A program made the position numbers and the translations under genes. Of a stretch of DNA of 64,000 bases, positions 1-11,257 are shown piece by piece. The stretch spans positions 9,328 to 73,327 of the forward strand of contig NW_019773522.1 in NCBI RefSeq assembly GCF_001039355.2, given 5' to 3'. The stretch's first letter is position 1. Each line of letters begins with the position of its first letter. The stretch is from Lingula anatina. Lineage: Eukaryota; Brachiopoda; Lingulata; Lingulida; Lingulidae. The notes beneath the pieces are model-generated. The model made no database searches. It saw nothing but the letters and a program-made list of their open reading frames with translations, and was not told the origin of the DNA.

Positions 1-47
1 TTGCGCACGTGCGCAACATAGTGAACCTTTCGAGATACGGAGCCCAG
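1..47. repeat. Right end of a MITE cut by the window start
   Basis: The segment ends TTTCGAGATACGGAGCCC, matching the right end of the elements at 25006-25152 and 47379-47522 (TTTCGAGATACGGGGCCC). The rest of this copy lies outside the window. Confidence 0.5.
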
Positions 48-594
48 GTGTATATCCTCACGCACACTTCCTGTATTTTAATGTCTCTAGACGAAGCCGT
101 GGTGATTATTTTGTTGCGCACGCCAAACCCGTCAACTGTGTAAACCCTCCCGTAGTGACCACAGAAATAAAATTTAACTCAAGGAGATTGACATTTAAAC
201 ACATTGCAGGAAAAGATTACTGTACTTTAGCTGTTTGATTTAATGTGTAGCATGTTTCCAATCAGAAAATCATCCATACTTGGATGAGCCAAAGGTTGAG
301 TGTGAAGAAAAAAACGTATTGCACCATAGATAATTATAAGCAGGCTTGTTGCGATTGTTGTGATTGTTGTGATGAAGTCGGTTAATACCATGGCAACCGC
401 ACAAAGAACAATTATCAGCCGCCGTAGTTTACCAATACGTTCAACCTGTAAACTAATACCATATAATATATGCAGCTGTCCATACAGAACTCAGAATTGC
501 ACCGATTTTAACATTAATGCTTAACAGATCAGAAGAAAAAGAAGGCTAATGTTTTTTCATACAAGCTGTAGATGGTGTGTTTGGCCGTACGGGG

Positions 595-866
595 TGTGTG
601 ACATAAATATTATTTTCTGTAGAGGCCCATAGGTAGGCCTATGCCTGGGACAGATACATATCACCAGTTAATATTGCACAACAATTAGTATGTAAATAAG
701 TAGTAGCCACATGTACACGTATGTAAATAAGTAGCAGCCACATGTACACATAGATTCCCTGTAGATAATCTGTATATAACTTGAAGCTTGTCCATAATAA
801 AGAGACTTATGATCTGAGACTGAAGATGTGAAGTTGTTCTGTTATGCTTCTCTGTGCACGTACAGT
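595..866 (+). mobile_element. Possible solo LTR
   Basis: The stretch starts with TGTGTGACAT and contains a TATATAA box (773) and an AATAAA (798), with two 31-bp direct repeats inside (688-749), as in many retrotransposon LTRs. No second LTR or internal coding part is present, and a target duplication is not clear. Confidence 0.25.
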
Positions 867-2392
867 GAAAGACTGAGGCGAATCTGGAGTCATGTCGGAG
901 CCCATAGATTAGTTAATTCGTCAATGGAAATTGATACACTGAAATTCAGTACAGTTATAAATTAAAGTAAAAGTCATTTAAGACGGTTCACAACAATTTT
1001 GTAAATTTGTCTGTATGAAATGAAATGTTGTGGCAGACACCTGTTTGAGAAGTGGGCTCAACATTATTTTAATACCCATATGCTTACCAACTTGATCTAA
1101 GTAACGAAAATAATAAATATATTGCAGAGCACCTTTCTCTTTGTGTTTCTTTGATACTCATTATTTCTTGAATATTGACATTTTTAATACCACAGGGTGG
1201 ATAATTACATAAAGAACAGCGTTCAAGTACGTTTGAACTGCTTATTAAGAGAGTGCATGACCTGTCGTCAAATTAATGACAATCTTTCTCTTGTGTGTCA
1301 TGCCATAGGCCTGCGCGATAAGCTTAATCAGTGCAAAGCTACACCATTATCCGCAAATAATTGGCGCTGATACTTATTCGGAGTCAAATAGATAACAGTC
1401 ACGAATATTTGGCTCCCCCATAATAGATTTATGCTGTTTTCGACATTTAATCCGAGAGAAATCAACCTTGATCCATAGCAAACACAGGAAACCGTGGTTT
1501 CACTGACATTTTCAACAAAAGCATCAGGGTAAGGTAAGACGCAATCCAGAGAAAAGAAAAAGTATAATACATGTTTATCTATATCGCCGACAGATGGATA
1601 TTGCTGACTTACGTTAGTACCACCAACAGCGCCGGATGAACAAGAGCTCAAATTTATATATTACAAGTCTTTCCCATTGACTTGTATTATACGAAGAAGA
1701 GCACGACACGGACGTAGACGAGATATAGCTAGACCACGCAAAAAGTGCTCGCGGAGTGTTCACTGGCGAGGCAGATAATCGACAGTTTGATGTTATTTAC
1801 GTGTCTTTTGGCGAGAAAGAACAACCGAGTTGTTTTAATGTTGGATTCATTCGTGGACAATGTGTAAAAATCAACCCGTTTAACGGAAAGTAAAATTTTG
1901 AGGAAATTAAACACCATCAATCTGATGCATTCACCATGTATATGCAAGCCAGGACTCATAAGAATATTGAGTCCTAGATACGAATAACCAAAGGCGATAA
2001 AGAGCAGTCAAAATACGCTATGTGTTAGTGAAATCTTGTACAAAACGAACACAGCGACGTCTACGGAGAGTTGATAGGTGCAACGATAGCAAAGCCAATT
2101 TCGACGATTTTTTTTTTAAACTCAGCATGCATCGCCAGCCTTTATGGTAGTAAAGAACTATTGATCTTAACACACCGTAGCTCGGTCGCGTGCCAACACA
2201 TGTGATATTATAAAATTATCCACCATCAACCAACGTACGCACTTCTTATGTGATGAATTTTTTCAAGAGCAAATGGGTTTTCTACTTGGAGATCACACTC
2301 AGTGTGCTTTGCTTGCTGATATTTTTCTACCATCTACATTTGATATCAATGGATGCGTTGGTTGAGGACAAACACGCCAACATGCTTTGAAT

Positions 2393-2535
2393 ATACCCTC
2401 TACCAGGGCTGCAGTTATTATACCGTGGACATTTTTGCTGGGGCGACACAGTACAGAGATTAGCCATCTATTTAACCAGGGACATATCTGTAAATATGTA
2501 GTAAAAAATTAATCTGTGGCCCTGGTAGAGGGTAT
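2393..2535. mobile_element. 143-bp MITE with long terminal inverted repeats
   Basis: Both ends carry ATACCCTCTACCAGGG and its reverse complement. TTTGAAT flanks each side (2386-2392 and 2536-2542), with a near match at the eighth base, which fits a hAT-type 8-bp target duplication. It has no coding capacity. Confidence 0.7.
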
Positions 2536-3506
2536 TTTGAATATACAGTAGCTGCGACGTAACACAGGGTCGAGAGAGAGAGAGGGCTTAGAAAAGCCTA
2601 TCAAGTCACACTTAGGTACATGTGGTATGTATTTGTGAGTGCCCACTGGAATCAACTCCATATCGTCGAATGCTCGACCCTGTCGTTTTGGGAAAGAAGG
2701 CCGCCTTCAATAGGAACGCGTGTAACGAAACGATGTTAGTTCCATAGCACCGGGAAATGAACGCCCTTTTGGTCAATCCCCCATCTTCAAGCGCAGTCAT
2801 TCTATTATCAATTTTTGAGATATGCAGTGAGAAAATAAGGTGTGGTTATTACATGGCGGGAAAACGAAAGCCAAACACCCCGCAGATCAATTGCAATCAA
2901 TGCTACAAGCATATGTATGGAACTACCGCGCGTCATTAAGACTACGAGGTCTCTTTTTTCTTCAACTAATGATCTAAACCTCAGGAAAATGAAGTGTTAA
3001 CTGTGTTAATTATGTGACTATAAGCCTATTAAACTTCCTTTAATTCAGACAGAGAACAGGACACAGGTGCATGCTGTACTGTTTTGCGCAAAGAATATGC
3101 AGAAGAAAGAAGGACAACTTAATTACGAAAACGGAAGTTAGATTACAGCTACAAGTAGAGCACTGCAATTTTGCACCATTAATTTGTGTGATATGACTAT
3201 CGATTTCAACCAGTTTTGATCACTCCCGACTTTTGGCGTTGCTGAAAACAAATTGTGACATCATCGAAATATTACCCGTTTTATGATCACTGGGTTATGT
3301 TTTACAACGCTGAGGGACTGGTTATGCGACATGTGGTGAATCTAGTCGAGGATGTCCACTTAACAGCAGTACCACTGGAGAAACAGAATCGCAATGGAAA
3401 AACAATTGCTCCTTTGACTAGACCTCGCCATACCTTCGATTGCTGGCTCCTGTTAATGTTACTTTATATTATATTCGAACAGTGTATCACTAAAAACATT
3501 CTATCC

Positions 3507-3627
3507 ATATGTGGACAGTAATACTTTGCATGGCAAAGCTTTTTCTTACAAATATGTAGACAGTAATACTTTGCATGGCAAAGCTTTTCTTACAAATAAC
3601 AAAAAAAAAAAAAAAAAAAAAAAAAAA
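3507..3627. repeat. Two 45-bp direct repeats followed by poly-A
   Basis: Copies at 3507-3551 and 3552-3596 share the core CTTTGCATGGCAAAGC, itself an inverted repeat, and differ at few bases. About 27 A follow directly, which could be the tail of a retroposed piece. Confidence 0.6.
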
Positions 3628-4736
3628 GACAAATGTATCATCACATTTTATATGGATGTTCCTATCCTTTCTTAACCAAAACAAAAGTATATGCAGAATG
3701 ATGAAAAATAATACAAACGCACATCAATTCATTTACAAGAGTTCAAATAGATCTTTGTTGTATTTGTATTCCTTAAGCATGGAATTTATCGTGATTTATC
3801 GCCCTCTCCTCATTATGAAAAACGCCTATCTGTATCTCTACTTCTCCTTTTATGTTAACTTAACCTTAACAAACGTCTCATTGTCCCTTATCGACCTTGT
3901 GTTTTGATATTTTATCAAATGGATTTTCCAAAGAACAACTGCCATCTTCGAGATGAATAATAGGGAACAACGGGTTCTTGTAATTTAGAGACGTTCTTTC
4001 AGAGCGAAAAAAAAAAACAATTAGAATACGTTTCTATTTGTGGTATTTCTTGTCATATGCTCACTAACAGTGTATTCAAAAATTAAAAGAAGAAAGGAAT
4101 TCAGTTATGCATGCCAGAAGATATGTTTTAATTTTCCTAAATGAAACATCACATAATTCTGATATTTTCAAATACATCGCGCTGAATACATACAATATAA
4201 TTCAAATCGGAATGATAAATTTCCAAACAAGGAAAACTTCCATCCGCTATTTCATGTTTTCAAATATCCTGAACAAGAAAACCTACAAAAAAATATGAAT
4301 AAAAGAGAAATGATGAAAACATCAAGTAGAAAAGTTCTCAATGTGTCAACGAAATTATTTAACCAATAATTCCAGGTTTGAATTTTTTTCGTGATAAATT
4401 CTCACATGAACAAGTACGAAACGGTAATTATTTCCTGGTAGGAAAATGATTGTATATATATAATAAGCTGACATTATTAAAGAGTTATAATATTACTTGT
4501 TTCATCAATTTGTAACACATTTATCCCGCTTCATCATGGAAAAATTATGCCAATGCCATGTAAAATAAGCTATCCACAAACAACAAAAGTTTTCAAAGTA
4601 CCGGGCCAACACCCACACACACACGCGCGCGCGCATCACCTCCCACTTGCTCTTATACACACGTGCATACTGGATAAGCTACTAAAAAACATACGTGACT
4701 TAAAAAAAGCAATAAAATCTACTCACGTTTGGTCAC

Positions 4737-6389
4737 TTAGTGGAGGACATACTGGAATGGCCCAGCAGTCACTTGATAGCTATCGTCCGCTTCTTCTCTT
4801 TTTTTCCGCCTCTCGTCGGATCGCAAGCACCCGTTGGTGCAGCGTGACGTAGTATCTTGCGAATGGCAGGCGGTCAGTTTGCAGTGCAGGTAGATCTGAG
4901 GTAAAATCTTCAGGAACTGGAAGGCTTTCAGGCTGAGGCGGATCTCTTTAGGGTTCTGGCACGGGAGAAACTTGACAGAGTGGCTGACGGGACATCTGTA
5001 AATTAAGAAAAGTATACCGGTACTCTTCTGTTCTGTTCTTGTATAAAGAGAAGACAGTCTGACTACAGTGAAATTATACACGTACGCGGAAATAGCTAGG
5101 TAATATCACAGAGATCCTATATCGTGAGCGATTCCTACTGACGCACAACGCAAAATAACCGAACGATTTCAATTTATTTCTTACGCGTTAATGTATTGTA
5201 CGTGACGTACAAGCTCTGGCAGCTCAATGTATAATAACTTACCCATTGCTAATGAACAAAAACTGAATCGGGTCTTTTGGACTTGGGGTAGTTGTAGCTT
5301 TGCATGTCTTGGCAAATAGTTTGACGTCCTCGTCCTTCGAGTCGACACTGAGCAGGAAATACATTTTGTCCCGAACCTTCACCGCCACCGGAAAATCTTT
5401 CTTGGAGTACGGATTGACGAAGTTCTCGGTCTTAAATTGCTGCATTTGAAAGGAAAAATTGCCGAGTCTTTCCTCCCTGAAACGAATCTTGTCAACGACA
5501 GGGGTGAAGCTGTGGCCCACCCAGCGGTGTTTCACATACTTGCATACCACGTGGATCTCAACGGTGCTCGCCCAAGTCACTACCCCCTTCATGAGAGACA
5601 GGTAGTTGGGTCTGGTTTTAACGACGTTCGAATACCGGATGGAGGAGTTACCGAACTTCACTTTGGCGCCACAGCCGGTAAGTCTTGATTTGAACGTGAT
5701 GAAGGTACTGTTACCCGTGGCCTGACAAGAGGGATCTGCTAATTGGAGTTGCCTCGGAATCAAACCGTGGAATGTCGGTCGCAGAATGTCAATTTGCATG
5801 TGCTCATTGGTACATGCGACGGTGACAGGTTTTGCTGAAAGAATGTTCCATGCTTTCGGTTCATGAAGTTTTCGTTCATGTTCAAATTTATCAAATGCAT
5901 TAGTTTATTTCTTAAACAAACATACATTTAGGAGACAGTTCGTTTCATGAGTCTTAGATGAACCCAACAAGTAGATATTAAACTATATAGGCATTACTTT
6001 CCTTAAGGTTGTGTATCGACAGCGAGGCTAACTTCACAGAGCTGCCACCTAGTGGCTATTAAAGCTCACAGGTAACCGCGTGTTACTTACATTGGCAGGT
6101 TTTGCCGTCCTGCTCAAGCAGCAAACTTCCCAATGGACATTGGCAGTGGTGTCGGTCATTATATTTCTTGTGGACACAAATATGGCTGCATCCGCCGTTG
6201 TTTGTTTTGCACCGGTTTTTTACTAGGAATACAAACAGTGACTTTGCTTATATTAGGCGAACATGTGCTCGGATTAGTTCAAATCCAGAGCCGCCTACAT
6301 ATGCGCCTGGGCATTTTTCGACTCAGCCCTTTGTTTTATGACAGAAAGTTGTCACTGTTTTTAAGAAGTATACTTGAATTGATATCCCA

Positions 6390-6440
<51 letters not shown>

Positions 6441-6885
6441 CGTTAATTTTACACTAAAAACTCTTTGCGGAATCCTTACCACAGGTCCTTTTGTCACTTC
6501 CCAACAGAAAACCATCTCTACACGGCCGCCCATGCCCTGAGTCGTGTTCTGAGTAAAATAATGAAAAGAAATACTGATGCTGAACAAAAAGTATTTATGC
6601 TCCATTATCTGCATGCATAAGAAGCATAGACAGTCTGATTGTTTTTTGTCCATTGGAAGAAGAAAAAGCTTTGATTTCAATAACTAAGCAAGAACAAAGT
6701 GTTAGGCCCTACTTATTTGTAAAAAAGTATACAATTGCACTGCATGTTAACATGTTTTAAAATATTTGGCAAACTGAATGGAAGAAGTGCCGTTTAGAAG
6801 GGACACTGCAACTTCGTAACAAACATCTACTTCTGTTTTTCTGGTAAATCGAAATCCCCTTTTCAACATGTTGATAACAGAGTTT

Positions 6886-6928
<43 letters not shown>

Positions 6929-7259
6929 ACATGGCTAAACCACTAATACTATCGATTGAGTGGCCAACATCATAAACGGCGATCTTGTATTGCTACGTAA
7001 GCGCCATCAAAGTTAAGTTCCAACTCACCGCAAGTCTTCTTATTACTAGCAAGGCGGAAACCCTTTGGACAAGAGCACACTGCGGTATCGTTGACCATGC
7101 TACACTTGCGCTCGCAACCTCCGTTGTTGTCAAGACACAAATCATGTGATTCTAGAAGAAATATTAAAACACCATTTGAAAGTCAGAGTAACGCACTATC
7201 TTTCCAACCCCGCACACTTTCTTTTACATGCAGGCATGCAACGAAGTATTCGTGCGCTC

Positions 7260-7293
<34 letters not shown>

Positions 7294-7371
7294 CTTAGAC
7301 ATATGCATACACGGATATTTACAGGCTAACAAGCATACCGGATTGAAACGTAGGCTTAACTAGCCTAGCAA

Positions 7372-7406
<35 letters not shown>

Positions 7407-10175
7407 AACTATAATGTTATCATCATTATTATTGACAGATCAAAACGTGAACGGGTTATACCACGTTAAAGCTTGTCTAATAAATATGATTTAAAAATTA
7501 TAATAATAAATAAAACGGGACAAAAATACCTACCTCCGCAGTACGCCAGAGAACATTCTGGAACCTTTGGCAAATAGTAGACGTAGAAACCTGCCGGACA
7601 CAACTTAACCTTGACAGTGTCTGACCAAGTACAATTGCTAATCCAATATGCACAGGCTTTGATGCTGGTCACTCCCGCTTGGACCGTCGGGTGACTTTCA
7701 GTCAGCCACATCGGGGCGTGAGTCCCGCATCTTTTTCGCGATGTCGGACACTGCAAATTTAGACGGATGATTAAGTGTGAGATAATACACTGTCACCCGA
7801 GCGATATATGCCATAACACCTTCGAGCGTCAGCGAGAGGTGTTCATGGCATACATCGCGAGAGGGTGACAGTGTATTATTTGACATATATACCACGAACA
7901 AACATAGTCATTTCATCCTAAAACACCCCTCAAATCAAATAAAATAAAGTGACCCTACAACACGCTCTAGAAATGTTATACGGAATAAACTCGTCCACGT
8001 GCGCTGGTCACCTCCCGCCAAATTCTTACGTAATGTCTGACCAATTTGGTCAATTTTGCTAAATACTTGTCGTGGACGTTCAACTGGCTTGAAAAGTATT
8101 TAATCAACCGTCGACACTGACCATGCGCGTCTCAGCTGAGCCACACCTAGCTGGGACTGCTGAGGAAAAAAGGTCCCAAGGCAAAACCTCTACCTTTTAG
8201 TGACATTTCTGATAAACAAGGAGCGTCGGACCGGAATATAATTTTTCACAAGTGCAAAGGAGAAAGAGATTTACTTTTTGGTGATATTTCTGACAACGAG
8301 GCAGTTTCGGAATATGGTCAAAATCAGACGGATGTTTATTACAAGTTCACGGGAGTAATAATTCTAGTTTTTATTGTTATTTCTGACGACGAGGCGGTTA
8401 CGGAATATAGTCAAAACCAAACGGATATTTATTTCAAGTCCACAGGAGTAATAATTCTACGTTTTGGTGACATTTCTTACTACGAGGCGGTTTCGGAATA
8501 TAGGCCTACATGTGCAAGATCAAAGGGGAATATATTTGATTTTTACCGATATATCTGATAAAGAGGAAGAATGAACAGCTTAAAAACAAAAGGTAAATAG
8601 CACAACCCTCGTTAAAAAGTTATAGATTTATAAATAATTTGTCCATGTATGCACGTGTGGCTTAAATGTAAACGAATTTCCGTTTTCAAACCATACCCAT
8701 ATGATATGACTTAGTGTAATAATATTATAAATAATAATTGCTAAACGTAAAAAGTTAATGCTAATTTTTTAAGAGTGTGAGAGATTTTAAGTTTGTTTAA
8801 TAGTAGGTGTATAACACAAGCAACGTCACTATTCTCTTGATGCCAAGATGGTCACATGATCACTCTGTCTTTGGCTTTCAGTATTTAAGAGACCTCGACT
8901 GATTTAACCAAGATGTAGTCGTGAAATTCTAGACTACATCGGGGTTAAATCCGAGTTTTCCGAGAGACGCTACGCAGAAATGTCGAGTGAAGCGAGATAT
9001 TTTTGGGTAGCGGCACGAGGTTGCCCTCGACCTCGATCTTCACTGAAGCTTGGCTAAATGGACAAGCTTCAGTGATCATCATATCGCCACGGTCACATAA
9101 CTTCCCTAGGTATGTATGACGGAACACTGTCTCCCGATAAGGCAGGCAGTTTTATTTAAATCTTTCACAGTAGTGCACTATTTGTGCTGTTTAAAAATGT
9201 TGAATGTCACATTAATAGACTGTCGATAGTTTGATAACACAAACAAGCTATATACCAAAATGTAGCCCATTTTGGACCTGTTCTGAAAGTTGCATCGAAA
9301 TCTATTCATAGCTTTTTGCAAACAGCTTTTCGCTTGCAGGCAAAAAGACTTCATTTATCAACTAATTAATTAACTTGAGTGAACTCTAATCTCTTTGGTA
9401 AAATATTTACTTTACCCTAACCTTATGTGTATAGATGGTTCCACTAATTTCTCTTTACATTGTAGATGGTATGGAATCTGCTGGACGCTTTAATATAGTA
9501 GTATGCTTATAAATCGTTCATTGAAGAATCTGACATTTCCAGAAAACACCATTTTTTGTTTTTACAATCTCCATTATAATACAATGTACACGTGCAGGGC
9601 CCCTTATCCAATTCACGAATTCATCACCACTATGTTGTCCCTAAATTCTAAATATTAAATCCAATATTTCTTTCCAACGCCAAGGACATATTTTGAGCGT
9701 TCGTTGTTAAATCAATGCCAACAATTCCTTTTTTCTACATATGTTTAATGTATCACAAATAGGAAACACGTTCGGTTTTCAAAGTACATGCATAGGCATA
9801 TGAAAGCAAATTTTGAAAAAAATGTATGAATAGATCAAAAGTGGATGTCAATGAAAATGAACACAGAGAAACTGTAGATATACTACACCAGTGCCTAAAC
9901 CCCTTTACTTATATATCAATACAGATGGAATCAATTTGAAAAATATGCCAGGGAAATATCTTTTTTTCATAATTACAGACGTCAAATGTTATGTTTTAAA
10001 AATTAAAGCTTACCTTATCTAGCATTTTGTTTCCAGCACCGGCTCTGAATCTGTACCAACCGGGGAAATCATTGCCTTTATCACAGTGTGTGTTCCCTCT
10101 TTTATCCACATCTCTCGCATTGTTAACATTTCTCCAACCTTGGGCAAGGATGCCGTGCTTTATACAGGGATCTAC

Positions 10176-10210
<35 letters not shown>

Positions 10211-11257
10211 ATTATATATCAATGATATTCAACAAAGCCTTAAAATAGATAATACATGTATAAAAAACATTTTGTTGGAAAGGCAACATTTATCTGAAAG
10301 GTGTGATAGCACTGCTAAGAAAAATAGATCATGAGTTCGTCAATGATAGATAAACATCTCAGTGTATTTTTTGCATTCCAATCTTTTTCCATCGTGTTTA
10401 ATTTGAATATTTATAAACAGTGAATAAAATAATAAGAGAAATCTTTTTAGCCAAAGACGCAATCTTTAAAACACTTTTCATCTCGGCATTTGAAAAGGAG
10501 CTTAACGTTTATATATTACTCTGTTATAAACCATCATCAACCCCTTTTTTTCACTCAAACTCAGGTGTGCCTTAAGAATTTAAAAGAAAGTCAGTAAAAC
10601 TAAATGGTCAATTACCAGCGTGTCGTGACTTTGCTCCATCGTTTGCAGTCGAACTCTGAATATGGAATAAAGCAAACATTTATTACTCCCCTGTCTAATG
10701 TTTATATATTCAAGATGCAAAAAAGGGGAAAGCAGACGAAGCCTGGCGGTATAAAATATTTTGGACAAATAGCTAAATAAGATTTATCAATGTCATCATT
10801 GATTTCGTCCGACATGAATGTTACCAATAAGTAAGTCGAAAAAAAAAAGATTATCAAGAATGAGATTAAGTAAATCACAAATTTAACTTGACAAAAATAC
10901 GTTAACAGTGTGAATTATACATGGGGACATATAAATTTATCATAACTTAATGTACCTTGAATATCATTAAATAAAATTTATCGTTCGACTTCATTAGACC
11001 CATATGTAGATCTTAAAGCATAGAAGGAGACCGCTATATAAGGTGACGCTATACTTTATTGATAACTAAATTGTATTATACTTTATCTCCACACTGTTTC
11101 AATGAAGAATACACGGAGTACATGTAGCTTCTAAGATTCCTCTCTCATTAATATATTAAATGCACGTGTGTATTTATCAAACATTTGTATACATTACCTC
11201 CGATAGGGAACCATGTAACAATAGGCAGAAAGTACAACAAGAGATCGACCAAATCAT
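4737..11257 (-). CDS. OIT3-like: OIT3/uromodulin-like secreted D8C-EGF-EGF-ZP protein, 8 exons, complete
   Basis: Coding exons read 11257-11198, 10655-10616, 10171-10014, 7750-7534, 7151-7029/7030, 6222-6091, 5834-5243 and 4995-4737; all have GT-AG borders and phases that join into about 526 aa. Residues 1-20 are a signal peptide (MIWSISCCTFCLLLHGSLSE). Residues 34-86 hold the DPC and GW motifs seen at the start of OIT3. D8C lies at 87-158 (CGTHAPMWL, then CPAGFYVYYLP). EGF1 is at 159-199, EGF2 at 200-243 (NNGGCSHIC) and the ZP module at about 247-500. A dibasic RRKKR at about 503-507 would serve as the ZP cleavage site, followed by a short hydrophobic segment and a stop with no membrane or GPI anchor. 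Human OIT3 has the same order, a similar length (545 aa) and also ends without an anchor. ZP modules form extracellular filaments, so a secreted matrix or defence role is likely but inferred. A partial paralogue lies upstream at 13758-17037. Confidence 0.9.
6396..6437. repeat. (GA)n microsatellite in OIT3-like intron
   Basis: Pure GA repeat between exons 5 and 6 of the first OIT3-like gene. A second (GA)n run lies at 6889-6928, a (GT)n run at 7262-7291 and a third (GA)n at 7375-7404, flanking exon 5. Confidence 0.9.
7782..7879. repeat. 98-bp foldback inverted repeat in intron
   Basis: Outer arms ATAATACACTGTCACCC (7782-7798) and its exact reverse complement (7863-7879) enclose a second, imperfect pair around GGTGTT/AACACC. 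It lies 32 bp upstream of the D8C exon in gene direction. Its form fits a tiny foldback transposon. Confidence 0.75.
8203..8520 (+). repeat. 93-bp tandem repeat, 3-4 units, frame kept open
   Basis: Units start near 8203 (divergent), 8281, 8374 and 8467 and share ATTTCTGACAACGAGGC-like and TCGGAATAT-like blocks. The period is 31 codons, and one plus-strand frame stays open from a TAG near 8198 to a TGA near 8553, with no ATG. It sits in an intron of the opposite-strand OIT3-like gene. Confidence 0.6.
10172..10214. repeat. (AAAT)n microsatellite forming the acceptor tract of OIT3-like exon 3
   Basis: On the minus strand this reads (TTTA)n running directly into the TAG acceptor of exon 3 (exon starts at 10171), so the polypyrimidine and branch-point region is made of a simple repeat. 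Confidence 0.85.

Larger units (their letters stand above)
1..4736. other. Intergenic region with short repeats, no gene seen
   Basis: No exon with recognisable coding content was found. The region holds the end of a MITE (1-47), two 31-bp direct repeats (688-718, 719-749), an LTR-like stretch, a MITE at 2393-2535, two 45-bp direct repeats (3507-3596) followed by poly-A (3601-3627), and a short (CA/CG)n run near 4613-4634. Confidence 0.6.

Noticed and set aside
6336..6932. Serine/leucine or arginine/glutamate repeat frames at GA runs
   Set aside because: They are translations of (GA)n microsatellites in OIT3-like introns. The same applies to runs near 26920, 38390, 43905 and 49450.
8945..9127. 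60-codon minus-strand frame inside an OIT3-like intron
   Set aside because: No splice-compatible phase with neighbouring exons and no domain match.
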